DNA of 64,000 nucleotides from Mycobacterium sp. 1274756.6 (GTDB taxonomy: Bacteria; Actinomycetota; Actinomycetes; Mycobacteriales; Mycobacteriaceae), in contig NZ_LZLJ01000062.1 of assembly GCF_001668625.1 (NCBI RefSeq), positions 174,854 through 238,853 on the forward strand. Direction: 5' to 3'. Each line of letters starts with the position of its first letter. The stretch's first letter is position 1. The notes under the pieces were generated by a model. It was not told where the DNA came from and did no database searches. It saw only the letters and a program-made list of their open reading frames with translations. Of this stretch, positions 10,765-20,694 are shown in pieces. Both the position numbers and the translations under genes were made by a program.

Positions 10765-11289
10765 TCACTCCAGCAATCCAGTCGCCTTCTGAACCGAGAG
10801 TGAAAAGCTTCCAACCGCGTGTGCCGAATGCCGCCCGGCGCAGTCGGGGGCCTCAGCCAGCCGGGGTCGTAGCGCGCTGCGGCCATCAGGGCCGAACTGC
10901 GTCACTATGCTCTCGACGCCTAGGTAATGGCCCCTTTCCATTGCTTTGTACCGGTATTCGAGAATCTCAATCCGGTTCGACCCTTCGATCTGCTTCCAGA
11001 ACCAACCAAAGAACTCACGCACCCGCGTTGAATACAGCAAGATCACCTCAACGATGTCGATACTTCCGCACTGGTGGGACTCGACGAATCCCCGACCCTT
11101 CGATCTCCACCCGTCCCAGTTCAGCAAGACGTCGGGGTCGACCGCGACGGTGTTGCGTATCGCTGAGAGTCCGCCGGGCTGCCCCGTGATGGAACCCCAG
11201 TTGGTCGACATCGACAATTGCGGGATGGCGTAGTGCATGGAGTAGTTGCGCAGATCGATCGGGAACACGACCGGCGGGTCGTAGAACAA
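10765..11289 (-). pseudogene. Unrecognised gene fragment, probably frameshifted
   Basis: 174 codons open, starting at a TTG (LFYDPPVVFPIDLR). I do not recognise the family. The frame just upstream already gives a sensible lead-in (AKDPELFYDPP), while another frame carries the preceding protein-like text (HRKIWPDRRDPGDKQ), so a frameshift near 11300 is likely. It contains a hydrophobic stretch and Trp-rich FFGWFWKQIEG. It lies between the island's left repeat and the transposase relics on the same strand, so it is probably decaying mobile-element cargo or a transposase C-terminal piece. It could be a real small gene. Confidence 0.4.
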
Positions 11290-11391
11290 CTCTGGATCTT
11301 TGGCGCCCAGATGGTGGTCTCCCAGATGGTCTGCTTATCGCCGGGATCGCGCCGGTCTGGCCAAATCTTGCGGTGGATGACCCGCTGCACG

Positions 11392-11990
11392 TCACGCAGC
11401 GTCGCGATCGAGGCAAGGTAATTGTGCCGCCTGCTCACCCTTCACCGCGCAGCCGTAAAACTCCGAGCGCTGATCGCTAACGTCGCGACCGGTGAAGATG
11501 CCCGCCTGGTGAGCCTTGTAGCAGGTCACCCGGACGAACCCGAGTTCTCGGGCCACCGCCGAGACATTCCCCCGAATGCTTAGCAACCGGAAGAACTCGG
11601 CCTTCTCCTCAGCGTTACAGGTACTAGGCCGCGGGTATCGTGATGCCACACCGGCCTCGCGCCGCCACCGGTGCCCGAATCGTGCCTCCGTGATCCAGCA
11701 ACCGAAAGAACAACTCCCGTTGCCCTGCCGAATACCGCGCCAGACCTAGCTGACTTGCCAATTCTTCAGACCACGTCTGATTTCTTCCTCGTTAAGGCGT
11801 TGCGTCGACCGTAAGAATCCAAGGATTCCGGCCAGACCCTGGCGCCGCAACGACGCCGCCACCGTCTTACGCCACACCGTCTCACCGTCATCCTCACCGT
11901 CATCGCGAAGGTAAACCAGAATCCGGGGCGCCCACGAGCCCCTTCAGAGTGGGGATTATGTCCCCTGGGGTGGGTCAAGGATTTGGATAA
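11392..11990 (-). pseudogene. Degenerate IS30-like transposase N-terminal region
   Basis: The minus strand has two stretches that look like the repeated N-terminal helix-turn-helix of IS30-type transposases: SAGQREL followed by FFRLLDHGGTIRA near 11690-11750, and AEEKAEFFRLL then GNVSAVARELGFVRVTCY in an 85-codon frame ending at 11392. They are in different frames and lack any DDE core, so the gene is dead. It differs from the intact IS30 at 6.6 kb. Confidence 0.5.
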
Positions 11991-11999
11991 GGTGTGACG

Positions 12000-14900
12000 A
12001 TGACGGCGCACTTTCCCTTCACAACGCAGTGGGCAGAGACGTTCGCGTCGGCGGGTACGATTGCGGCTGGGTTCGGCCACCCCAACCTCAGCGCAGATCA
12101 CTTGCTCCTTGGCATGCTCACCTTGCCCGATTCCGCTATGGCGGAAGCAGCCCACGTACTGGGTGCTGACGCGGAGGCAATCAAGTCCGAGATTGACGCG
12201 CAGCAATCCGAGTTTGACGCCGACACCGTTGCCGTGGCCGCGATTCAAATCTCCGCCGAGTCTGATCACTATTTCTTCGGCACCGACCACCTTGCCGCGG
12301 GACTATGTCTTCAGAAGGACAGCCATGTGCCATTGCTAAGGGAGTTGAATGATTGGTGCATCAAAGACGTCACCGACGCGACGCAGATTCAGGACCCGAT
12401 CGTTTGCTACTTAGCGGGATTTTGTGCCCTGAGCCGTAACTCGTTGCACACCGCACGGAACCTGCTGCTGAAAGCATGCGATGGCTACGAGGGTCGTTCG
12501 GGAGCCGAGCGCCGCTACGCCGATGCATCGTTCAATCTTGGTCTCGCTTATTTACGCCTCGAATCGTTTGACGACGCTTTGATATGCTTCCAGCGCACCA
12601 GCGAAATCTACACCGCACTTCCGACGGCCGCGCACACTGACGGCGCCGAATACATCGTGGCACACTCTGGATTTCACCTCGGGCGCATCGCCCAGTTGCA
12701 GGAAAACCATGAGAGGGCCATGACGCGCTTCGGCGGCGTGCTGAAGTTCTACGCTTGTCTGCCAGGGGTCGACAGACACCTCGGCCGGTGTGCCATTGCC
12801 GCCGCCGTCTCTGCATTCATGCTCGGCCAGCATGAAGCGGCCGTCGAACTGGCCAGAGTCGCGTCGGCCGCACACGCAAAGAACATCTGGGGCGACTCCA
12901 CGCCGGCGGTGGAGCAGTGCGATACGTTGCTCAACTCGTTCCATGAACAGATTCGTCAAAATCACCGGGACAAGGGAACTCTCGATGCTTTTGATGCCGG
13001 AGTGAATGCTGTCCATGAGGGCATCGGACACTACCGCAACAAAGAGTTGGACAAGGGAGTGGCGTGGTTCCGTAGGGCGCTCAAATCTTTCGAAGCTGCC
13101 AGCGACGCGAAGCAAGTTGCCGATGCCCGCAAATTCCTCGCGTTGGCGCTGACTCAGTCTGAGAGCAACTTTTCCGAGGCCGACATGCTTTTCAAGAGAG
13201 CGTTGGCGACCTACAACGACTTGGGTCTGTCCTCATCGGGCGCCGGCACCGAAAGACAGATGGGCGACTTAGCACAACGGATGGGCTCTGACAAGCGCGC
13301 TGTCGCGCACTACATGAAGGCCTACGACTTGGCACTAAAGGTCGGGGACCGCGAGTCGGCTGCTGAATATCTTGTGCTGGCAGCACAACTCAAGGCAGCT
13401 ACCCATCAACACCGCGATGCCATCGACACTTACTTAAAGGCGCAGTATTTGTTCAACATCCTGCGAGACAAGCGCAGCGCCGACTGCGGCTTGCAGATGG
13501 GCCGGTCGTGGCGGGCCCTGCCCGATGGCTACGCCACCGCCAAGTCGGTGTTGCACGAGACTGCAATTCGTTTCCGTGACTTCGAAGACGAGGAATCAGG
13601 TGTCCGCGCCCTGCTTGTTCTCGCCGACGCAGCCGTAGAGGCAGCCGACTTCCCGTGCGCTACCTGGGCCGCGCAGATCGCACAATTCCGCGTCGAAATT
13701 GCCAGCATCACTGGCGAAACCGGCGACGCCGCTCGCCGGTGCCCCGGGTGGGTCATGGAACGTCAGGGCGTTCACTGTGCCGGACTCGGGCTGTGGACAG
13801 AAGCCATCGCCCACCATAAGCTAGCCGGGAGCGCGTACGCGGCCGTCCCATGGCGGGAAGGCGTCGCGCAAAACCTCGGATTGCTTGGCCGATCACAATG
13901 GTTCAACAACGAACTGGAAAACGCCGCTGCAACGTTCAACACCGTGGTGCGGGAGTACGCCGACGTGGTGTCGCCAAGCCACTACGCAGGGAGCCTTCTC
14001 AACTACGGCAGCGTGTTAAACATCCTCGGGCGAAAAGACGAAGCCCGTCCAGCAATCGAAGAAGCGCAGCGTCGCTTCCTCGAGCTCGGTGATCCCATCA
14101 GCGCCGCTGACGCTGCCGCGAACCTGCGGGTACTCGATGGCCGTGGGGAGTCCATTCACCAGGGCCGGCCCGAGGACATCGTGGCAGCCAAACAACAACT
14201 GACCGAGGCAGCAACTCGGAACAAGCAGAGGGATTACGCAGAGGCGCTGTCGCTTTCGGCAGCTGCGGTGACGGTGTTCCGCGACGCTCGCCGGTTCAAC
14301 GATGCGGTCACGGCCGCCGAAACGCGGGCCATCGCTCAACGCGGACTCGGTGCACATCGGGAGGCTCTCGACGAGTTGATGCCGTTCTACGATCTGCCCA
14401 TCAACGGCGCGTCCCTGGTGCGACTCCACCTGACGGTGGGCACGCTGCTCTACGAATTACGTCGCATCGATGAGGCCGAGGAGTACCTGCGCAAGGCACT
14501 GACCGGAGCCCAGCAGGTGCCGTCGCCGGAATGGGCGGCCACGGCCCACTATGAGCTGGGCCTGCTGTACGACTCGGTCGGCAGATCGGAGGATGCGCTA
14601 CGTGAGTTCGACGCCGATGTTGCTTTCCGCCGCCAGCGCCCCGACGACGTCGACGGCCTGGTGTCGTCGCTGCTCGCCTCTGTCGGGTCACGGATCAAGG
14701 TTGGGCTCTACGGGAGAGCCCACACCATTCTCGATGAAGCCGAGATGTTGCTCGGACCCGATGGCGGGGAAGACCTCCGTGCCCGCTGTGTCTACTTACG
14801 TGCGGCAACCGACCAACTACAGGGAAACATTGGCCGCTCAGAGGCGAACTTCGCAAAGGCCGAGCAGATGTATCGGTCCGCGGGACGCCTCACCGAAGCA

Positions 14901-15926
14901 CTCAAGATCCGTGGCGATCTCGGGATCTCCATGAGCCAACGCGGTGTCAAGCGCGGAATTGATTTATTGATCTCGGTGTTGGACGAGTTTGAGTCGGCCG
15001 CGAAGGAAGCGTTGAGCGTAGAGGATCGCCACTTCATCGGAGTCCTCCATTTCGACCTTGGAACGGCCTATTCCACTGCACGCAACGAGAAGGAAGCCTT
15101 GACGCACTTCACTCAGGCGCGGACGATACTCGAAGCCCTAGGCGACCAAGCGGCAGTAACCGAGTGTGAGCACAACATCGCATGGAGCGAATTCCGATTC
15201 GGCCGGCCGGAATCGGCACGACGGATGTTTCAGCGTTTGGTCGCACGCGGGCGAGAATCAGGCTCTAATCGAATCCAGCTGGCGATGTCCCTGTCCAATC
15301 TTGGTTACGTGCTCAGGCGGATGGGCAGCCTTACCGAGGCCTATGGTCATTATCGGGAGGCTCGGGAGATATTCTTTGGTGCAGGACGATTGATCAATAC
15401 CGCGGATTGCGACATCACGGCCGCAGCCATCCAAGGCAGCCTCAAAGCACCATACCGCGAAGTCCTCGACGGACTGCTTCCGGCGGCGATCTTCATCGAC
15501 GGGCGGCGACACCAGTTCTCCGACGCGCAACAGCGGGAGCAATGGAAATCGGATGCGGCGCAGAGTCGATGGGCGTTCGGCTGCGCGCTCGAAGTTGCGT
15601 ACAGGGAAGGCGACGCTCGTCTCACAGCCGACCTGATCGAGTTTCTGATCAACTCCGGTGTGTATTCGGCGTCTACTGAGCAAGACGGGGGTGCACAATT
15701 CGCGTCGCTGGCCGCCGACGATACGGACGAATCTGTGAGGGCGCGCGCCAGCCATCTTGGCGAGACGAACGTCGGTGCGTTGCGCTTGGTGGCCGGGGCC
15801 CGGCTGCCAATGTCTCCTGCGCCGCGACTGGCCTGGTCGGACGCAAACCTGGTGTTGTCACCCTACGTCGAGGAGTCCGACCTTCGGTACGAACCGGTGG
15901 CGCGACCTGCCACTATCACGATTTGA
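12000..15926 (+). CDS. Clp-N domain/TPR-array protein of the CHAT island
   Basis: 1308 aa, no family I can name for the whole. Residues ~3-120 resemble the double Clp-N (ClpA/ClpC N-terminal) repeat: an early FTTQWAETFASA helix, LSADHLLLGML, then a second FFGTDHLAAGLC, the usual adaptor/substrate-binding module. From ~140 to ~1150 it is a superhelix of tetratricopeptide repeats (for example ASFNLGLAYLRLESFDDAL, HYELGLLYDSVGRSEDALR, LGTAYSTARNEKEALTHF). No membrane segment or enzyme motif. ATG at 12000 follows AAGG by 7 bp; a GTG two codons earlier (11994) is possible. It converges on the CHAT gene with a 12-bp gap. Inference: sensor or scaffold that presents partners to the CHAT proteases. 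Confidence 0.85.
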   Translation: MTAHFPFTTQWAETFASAGTIAAGFGHPNLSADHLLLGMLTLPDSAMAEAAHVLGADAEAIKSEIDAQQSEFDADTVAVAAIQISAESDHYFFGTDHLAAGLCLQKDSHVPLLRELNDWCIKDVTDATQIQDPIVCYLAGFCALSRNSLHTARNLLLKACDGYEGRSGAERRYADASFNLGLAYLRLESFDDALICFQRTSEIYTALPTAAHTDGAEYIVAHSGFHLGRIAQLQENHERAMTRFGGVLKFYACLPGVDRHLGRCAIAAAVSAFMLGQHEAAVELARVASAAHAKNIWGDSTPAVEQCDTLLNSFHEQIRQNHRDKGTLDAFDAGVNAVHEGIGHYRNKELDKGVAWFRRALKSFEAASDAKQVADARKFLALALTQSESNFSEADMLFKRALATYNDLGLSSSGAGTERQMGDLAQRMGSDKRAVAHYMKAYDLALKVGDRESAAEYLVLAAQLKAATHQHRDAIDTYLKAQYLFNILRDKRSADCGLQMGRSWRALPDGYATAKSVLHETAIRFRDFEDEESGVRALLVLADAAVEAADFPCATWAAQIAQFRVEIASITGETGDAARRCPGWVMERQGVHCAGLGLWTEAIAHHKLAGSAYAAVPWREGVAQNLGLLGRSQWFNNELENAAATFNTVVREYADVVSPSHYAGSLLNYGSVLNILGRKDEARPAIEEAQRRFLELGDPISAADAAANLRVLDGRGESIHQGRPEDIVAAKQQLTEAATRNKQRDYAEALSLSAAAVTVFRDARRFNDAVTAAETRAIAQRGLGAHREALDELMPFYDLPINGASLVRLHLTVGTLLYELRRIDEAEEYLRKALTGAQQVPSPEWAATAHYELGLLYDSVGRSEDALREFDADVAFRRQRPDDVDGLVSSLLASVGSRIKVGLYGRAHTILDEAEMLLGPDGGEDLRARCVYLRAATDQLQGNIGRSEANFAKAEQMYRSAGRLTEALKIRGDLGISMSQRGVKRGIDLLISVLDEFESAAKEALSVEDRHFIGVLHFDLGTAYSTARNEKEALTHFTQARTILEALGDQAAVTECEHNIAWSEFRFGRPESARRMFQRLVARGRESGSNRIQLAMSLSNLGYVLRRMGSLTEAYGHYREAREIFFGAGRLINTADCDITAAAIQGSLKAPYREVLDGLLPAAIFIDGRRHQFSDAQQREQWKSDAAQSRWAFGCALEVAYREGDARLTADLIEFLINSGVYSASTEQDGGAQFASLAADDTDESVRARASHLGETNVGALRLVAGARLPMSPAPRLAWSDANLVLSPYVEESDLRYEPVARPATITI

Positions 15927-15938
15927 GCAAGTGACTCG

Positions 15939-17225
15939 TTATGGCACAACAGTATTGGTGAGCGATGCCCACACCAGCGGTGAGCATGTGATGTCCCCGT
16001 CACGCCGCCACCGGTCCAGTTGGCCACGCTGCCACTGCACGAGGTGATCGATCGGATAGGCACTATCGTGCGCTAGGTCGACCTGGCGTGCGAGGTCGGA
16101 GGTCGGCGATGCGCCGCGCGTCTTCTGGGGGTGCAACCAGTGGAATGCGTAGTCCGTGGGCATGGTCCACCGTGTGGTCGTCACCAGCTTGGCGCCGCCG
16201 GCGACCATCGCCATAACCAGGCCGAACGTTTCGAATGCACGGTAATCTGCGCCGCCTTCGCAGGCGATCATGCCGACGCGGGGCGGCATTGGCCAAATGT
16301 CGGCGCCGGGTCGACGATCGGGAAAACCGAACGCCTGCCATCGTTCAGACGTGGGACAATCCGTGGTGCCCTGGAGCAGGTCGAGGGCGGAGAAGGGACG
16401 GGAGGCGGAAGGGTCGTCGGGAGTCTCGCCGCCCGTCGGCTCCATCAGGCCCCATGTCGCGGCGGTATCACTGAGGTGGAGTGACGCTGTGCCGGGCTGA
16501 TCGGGGCGGCTGCTGACATGGCCGAAGTACAAGATCCGCGAAGGTCTCTGCGTCCGCAGGACGCGGCCGAGGGTCACCCGATCCATAGTGTGGCCGACCG
16601 CATGATCGACTGAGACGGGTAACGGGGGCATGTGATCGCGGTACCGCTCGAGGTATCGGCGAAACTTCGCTGCGCCGTCGGCTTCGAGCGTCTGCCCGGA
16701 GGGCAGTTGCGGATCGATGAGAAACAGAGGACCAGATTCGGGCGGTTCAGCCGTGCGCGCGGAGCTGACTACGGTAGCGGGCGGATCGTAGACCACGGTG
16801 GCGATCTCAAGTATCCGGGTACGGTCGTTGATAAAGAGCAACTCCCAGGGCACCTGTGCGAGTCGAGGACTCGGTGTGATGTGAATCGTGATCGTGCCGC
16901 TGCGAGATCGCGAGAGGAGTTGAGCACGAAGGTCCTCTGGCAGCAGATGTTTAGTAAGATCGGTTGCCAGTCTTGCTTCATACTGGCGATCGGTAAAGGG
17001 CCCAAACGTGAGGGCGCGCCTGATCGAGTCGTCCTGGCTCTCGTCGGGCAGAAGAATCGGCAACGCATTGTGGAGGCGGCGAAGCAACTGCACCAGCGTT
17101 GCGGTCTCGATCTTGGCGGCCGCGAACTCCGCCGGAGCGTCGTGCCACCGCCAGTAGAGGAACGTGTCTTCGGCGTCAGCGGCGCGCAGCGACATTCTAT
17201 ACGTCGCTGAAGGGTTCGTGTTCAC
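15939..17225 (-). CDS. CHAT-domain caspase-like protease (first)
   Basis: 428 aa. Residues ~1-150 are a helical/strand pro-region with the family-typical PWELLFI at ~126-132; ~160-380 are the CHAT peptidase fold, with likely catalytic His236 (ILYFGHVSS) and Cys322 (VGMIACEGG), followed by the hydrophobic helix and strand before TTRWTMP. The GTG start at 17225 overlaps the upstream stop (GTGA), so it is coupled to the helical protein gene. CHAT proteases are clan CD cysteine peptidases, used in bacterial conflict systems to cleave a partner (gasdermin, sigma-factor complex) after sensing. The target here is unknown. A longer frame upstream to 17684 is shadow sequence inside the neighbour. Confidence 0.85.
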   Translation of the reverse strand: MNTNPSATYRMSLRAADAEDTFLYWRWHDAPAEFAAAKIETATLVQLLRRLHNALPILLPDESQDDSIRRALTFGPFTDRQYEARLATDLTKHLLPEDLRAQLLSRSRSGTITIHITPSPRLAQVPWELLFINDRTRILEIATVVYDPPATVVSSARTAEPPESGPLFLIDPQLPSGQTLEADGAAKFRRYLERYRDHMPPLPVSVDHAVGHTMDRVTLGRVLRTQRPSRILYFGHVSSRPDQPGTASLHLSDTAATWGLMEPTGGETPDDPSASRPFSALDLLQGTTDCPTSERWQAFGFPDRRPGADIWPMPPRVGMIACEGGADYRAFETFGLVMAMVAGGAKLVTTTRWTMPTDYAFHWLHPQKTRGASPTSDLARQVDLAHDSAYPIDHLVQWQRGQLDRWRRDGDITCSPLVWASLTNTVVP

Positions 17226-18202
17226 GCGGTAGTTGTCGCCATCGGGCCGTGGAACCGGTGGCGGGAGTCGTGCCACACCCACGCGTTGGTGGGCCAATAC
17301 CGTACAAAGGCCGCGGCGACGCGCGCCGCCGCCATGGCTTTCGCTGGGGCACTGTCGGCACCGTACTTCTCCGCTAGCTTCGCTTCCGCACGGCGATATA
17401 GGTCTTGGGCCTGCTCGACGCGTCCGTCGAGGATGGAATCGGCGACATCTGCTGGCGCATCCAAAGATACGTATGAAGCGGCCAGCAACGCTTGACCGTA
17501 GCGATGGACGACCTTGAAGTTCCCGTTCTCGGCCACGAGTTGATTCTCGGCGAGAGTCCTCATCCGCTTCAGACACGGTTCGGCGATAACGCGCGCTCGG
17601 CGGGGATCCTTGTCGACGGTCCACACGTGCCACCCATAGAGTGCGCAGAGTTCGGCACCCGCGTCGGAGTACATCGCGAGCCAATGATGGTTGAGATCGG
17701 CGGTAAAAATGTCTTTGTAGGTGCGGCTTAGGTCCGCGGCGTTGCCGTGATCTGCCATCAGCGTCACTGCGATCAGGGCGCCGTTGAGAAACTCCCGACT
17801 GTACTTGCCGACCGAGCGCATGAAGCCGTACATGGCTTCCACGAAGATGCCGGTCGCGGCGGATTCGCCATGCTCCTTCTTAGTCGCGAAACCGATTGCG
17901 GTGTTGAAGTAGCCAGCGGACAGGTCGGTCTGCAGGTCGGTCGCGTTCTGGGTGGCCAACCAGGCAATGACATCGTCTCCGGATCGATCCATCAGTTGCG
18001 CCATGCCGTTGACGAACGTGATCTTGGCGAACGTCTGGTAAGCGAGTCTGATCTCGTCGATGGGTACGTTCTCGGACCGGGCCGCGACGATCGCTTGAGA
18101 CAACTCCTCGTGGGAGGCTGTCATGTCGGTCGTCAAAACGCTGTCGGCGGTTGCCGTTGCCTGCCGCAGCTTCTCCGATGGTGTGGGGTTTGCTTCAGTC
18201 AT
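17222..18202 (-). CDS. Uncharacterised alpha-helical protein coupled to CHAT
   Basis: 326 aa, not recognised. Predicted all-helical by eye, with TPR-like helix pairs in the C-terminal half (YGQALLAASYVSL, AQDLYRRAEAKLAEKYG). No signal peptide or catalytic motif seen. The ATG at 18202 (MTEANPTPSEKL) gives a normal cytosolic N-terminus but lacks a clear ribosome site; an in-frame ATG at 18292, with GGAAAG upstream, would add about 30 residues. It overlaps the first CHAT gene by 4 bp and shares a divergent promoter region with the second CHAT gene. Likely a regulator, inhibitor or adaptor of the coupled protease (inference). Confidence 0.7.
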   Translation of the reverse strand: MTEANPTPSEKLRQATATADSVLTTDMTASHEELSQAIVAARSENVPIDEIRLAYQTFAKITFVNGMAQLMDRSGDDVIAWLATQNATDLQTDLSAGYFNTAIGFATKKEHGESAATGIFVEAMYGFMRSVGKYSREFLNGALIAVTLMADHGNAADLSRTYKDIFTADLNHHWLAMYSDAGAELCALYGWHVWTVDKDPRRARVIAEPCLKRMRTLAENQLVAENGNFKVVHRYGQALLAASYVSLDAPADVADSILDGRVEQAQDLYRRAEAKLAEKYGADSAPAKAMAAARVAAAFVRYWPTNAWVWHDSRHRFHGPMATTTA

Positions 18203-18617
18203 ATTGAGTTCGACGCAACTTGTTCGGTGACACGAGACTGCGACAGCAGTACATAGTACCGCCGGCCGTGACCATCTGGGGAACGCGGTCATCCTACTTT
18301 CCATCGAGTAGGTCGGTGTGATGACAGCGCCGCAGTTGCGCACACAACATGTGAGGGAGCCGTGTCGGGCCGGTCGAGGCACGGCGGCGGATAACTCGCC
18401 GTGGGAGAGGTCAGCGAGATGCGTCCTGAGCGCGGATAGGTGCCGGCGCCAAAAAATATTCCGCCGGGTGTTCTCGGGCTACCGGCTCACCCTGAGGTAT
18501 TTTCCGTTCATGCAGCGAAGAGCTGCGCGGGCATTTTTCGTTAGTCAATGCCAAGGGTGGCGCCACGCCAGTTTCATCTGGAAGATGGCGTTTAACGTGC
18601 GCGATGGGGAGAGGTCG
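18203..18617. promoter_or_regulatory. Divergent intergenic region between the two CHAT transcription units
   Basis: 415 bp without a supported gene. It must hold the promoters of both the leftward (helical protein plus CHAT) and rightward (CHAT plus hydrolase) units. An AT-rich run AAAAAATATT at 18451-18460 stands out. Frames extend into it from both sides, but the ATG at 18618 with GGGGAGAGG upstream is a convincing start. No clear operator palindrome found. Confidence 0.5.
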
Positions 18618-20666
18618 ATGGGCAACGGCACGACAGCCAACAGTGCTGCGGCGACGATCGAGCGCATATTGGCGGACTGGCCGGCCCGCCTCGAGGAATC
18701 CGATCTCGTCGCGCTGAGTGGCTTTTCCCCCGAGCAGGCAACTGATCTGACCGACAGGATGATGGCCGCTTTGCCGGCCGGCCGGTTGGGCGCAACCGAG
18801 GCAACTCGGCTGGTCCGGCTCGTGCGCGTCGTCCGCGCGCTATCCGTCACACCCGATCCTGCCTCCGTGGCCGCCATGCGTGAGCGCTACGAACGGTTCC
18901 ACCGAATACCCGCCACCGTCGTACGGATGCTGGGCGAACTCGAACGACTGGCGTCGACCACCCCCGGCATCCTCGGAAGCGGACCCACACTTGTGCAGAC
19001 CAACGGGGACCTGCCCGAAGTAGCCGATGCGAACGGTAAACTCGCCGAACCCGCGAAACCCGAACGTTTCTTCCGTCCCGAATTCGAAGACCACGACATT
19101 TCGGAGCCGCTGACCAAAGGTGAACAGTACACGGTCGCCTTCGATGTGGGGTTGGAGAAGACCTGGCTGGCAAGCGGACCCCTACCCGCCAGGCTGTTCG
19201 AGGGAGGCGCGGAAGCGCCGCTGAACCTCACCGTTCAACTAAGTTCGCCGGACTTCGAGATCCTCGGTGACGCGTGTCGCCAACTTCGTCTGCCGCGTAC
19301 CGGGCCGTCCAAAGGTAAGGCGCGGTTTGACGTCTCGCCGTTGCGCGACGGTCTGTGCCAACTGACCGCCACGCTGCACTACCAGGGCAACTTCCTCACC
19401 CAACTGCGGTTGACCGCTCCTGTCGGGGACCCGGGCACATTCGACTCCCAAACGATCGGCCGACCCGTCGACGCTGCGGCCGTCCTCGAACCGCGTGACC
19501 TCTCGCTAGTGATCCGGCCGGAAGGAGCCGGGTATAGCTGCATCGCGCTCGGATCCGTTGGTTTCGAAGCTCCGCTGCCACTGAGCGCCAACGACCTTGC
19601 CGTCGCCGCTGACGCCGCCCGCAGGGAGCTAGCCACAGTGGTCATGGGAGTTTACGGCGGAAAACAGGCATTCCTCGATTCGATCGACATCCCTGCCAAT
19701 GTCCAACGGGAGGCACTTGGCAGGCTGGCCCGCGCAGGCAGAAGGCTCTTCCAACAACTGTTCCAGCCGGCGGGGGCCGGCGGCGACGTGCATTCCATCG
19801 GCGACTGGTTGGTCGAATACGCCACCGATCCTGAACTGCAGTTGAAGCTACAAATATTCGCCGCGCGCGTACCGGTACCCTGGTCGATGCTTTATCTTGG
19901 CGACGTTCACGGGGGAGCCGAACTGGACTGGAATCACTTCCTCGGATTCCGCCACATCATCGAACAGTTGCCGTTCCAATCATTGCCCGGCTCCAAGAGT
20001 AATTTCATCCAGAGCCAACCGAATTTGTCTGTGGGCCTGAACATCAATCCCACCATCGACGAGGAGATGCGGATCAACCTCGTCGCCTACCATCAACAGC
20101 ATTGGTCTCAAATCGCCTCCACGAGGACGAACATGGCGATCGTAGCCCGGACGTCGCGAGACGAAGTGATCTCAGCGCTTGCCGACGGCGCAAACAGCGA
20201 CAAGCTGTTGTACTTCTACTGCCATGCCACCTCGAACGACAATGATCCGGACCTGTCCGCCATCATCATGGGAAAGGCGGGCGACCGCGGCGATCACGCA
20301 ACGCTGCGAGACTTGAATCTCGACGCCCCGACGGACATCAAACTGGCCGGTCGGCCACTCGTCTTCCTAAATGCCTGTGAGTCCGCGGATCTTTCACCGA
20401 AATTCTACGATGGGTTCGTGCCGTTCTTCCTGGCGAAGGGCGCGCGGGGTGTGATTGGAACCGAGAGCAAGACACCGGTGCTGTTCGCCATCCACTGGGC
20501 CGAAGCCTTCATCGAGCAATTGCTCGACGGTGCGGAGGTTGGCCAGATCATGCTCGAGTTGCGACAACAGTTCCTGCGCGATCACGGAAACCCGCTGGGC
20601 CTGTTGTACACCATCTATTGCGACGCCGACACCCGAATTGCTCCGCCGCTGAACTCAGCCTCATAA
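18618..20666 (+). CDS. CHAT-domain caspase-like protease with beta-sandwich N-terminal domain (second)
   Basis: 682 aa. Residues ~5-120 are helical; ~155-270 look like a beta-sandwich (PLTKGEQYTVAFDVG, then alternating strands LNLTVQLSS and LCQLTATLHYQG); ~290-430 form a pro-region with VPWSMLYLG; ~440-670 are CHAT with likely His536 (LLYFYCHAT) and Cys587 (LVFLNACESA). The second half of the catalytic domain (GARGVIGTES) is standard. Start ATG 18618 follows GGGGAGAGG. 28 bp separate it from the hydrolase gene, so they form an operon. Similar sandwich-plus-CHAT proteins occur in multi-gene bacterial conflict systems; the substrate is unknown. Confidence 0.87.
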   Translation: MGNGTTANSAAATIERILADWPARLEESDLVALSGFSPEQATDLTDRMMAALPAGRLGATEATRLVRLVRVVRALSVTPDPASVAAMRERYERFHRIPATVVRMLGELERLASTTPGILGSGPTLVQTNGDLPEVADANGKLAEPAKPERFFRPEFEDHDISEPLTKGEQYTVAFDVGLEKTWLASGPLPARLFEGGAEAPLNLTVQLSSPDFEILGDACRQLRLPRTGPSKGKARFDVSPLRDGLCQLTATLHYQGNFLTQLRLTAPVGDPGTFDSQTIGRPVDAAAVLEPRDLSLVIRPEGAGYSCIALGSVGFEAPLPLSANDLAVAADAARRELATVVMGVYGGKQAFLDSIDIPANVQREALGRLARAGRRLFQQLFQPAGAGGDVHSIGDWLVEYATDPELQLKLQIFAARVPVPWSMLYLGDVHGGAELDWNHFLGFRHIIEQLPFQSLPGSKSNFIQSQPNLSVGLNINPTIDEEMRINLVAYHQQHWSQIASTRTNMAIVARTSRDEVISALADGANSDKLLYFYCHATSNDNDPDLSAIIMGKAGDRGDHATLRDLNLDAPTDIKLAGRPLVFLNACESADLSPKFYDGFVPFFLAKGARGVIGTESKTPVLFAIHWAEAFIEQLLDGAEVGQIMLELRQQFLRDHGNPLGLLYTIYCDADTRIAPPLNSAS

Positions 20667-20694
20667 TTACACACGGTTGAACAAAGGATTTGCG

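Noticed and set aside
11951..11970. GGGGA/TCCCC and CCCC/GGGG palindromes upstream of the TPR gene
   Set aside because: Only 4-5 bp arms in GC-rich DNA; not enough to call an operator.
15939..17684. Long extension of the first CHAT gene
   Set aside because: The extension lies inside the upstream helical protein gene; the GTGA overlap at 17225 is the convincing start.
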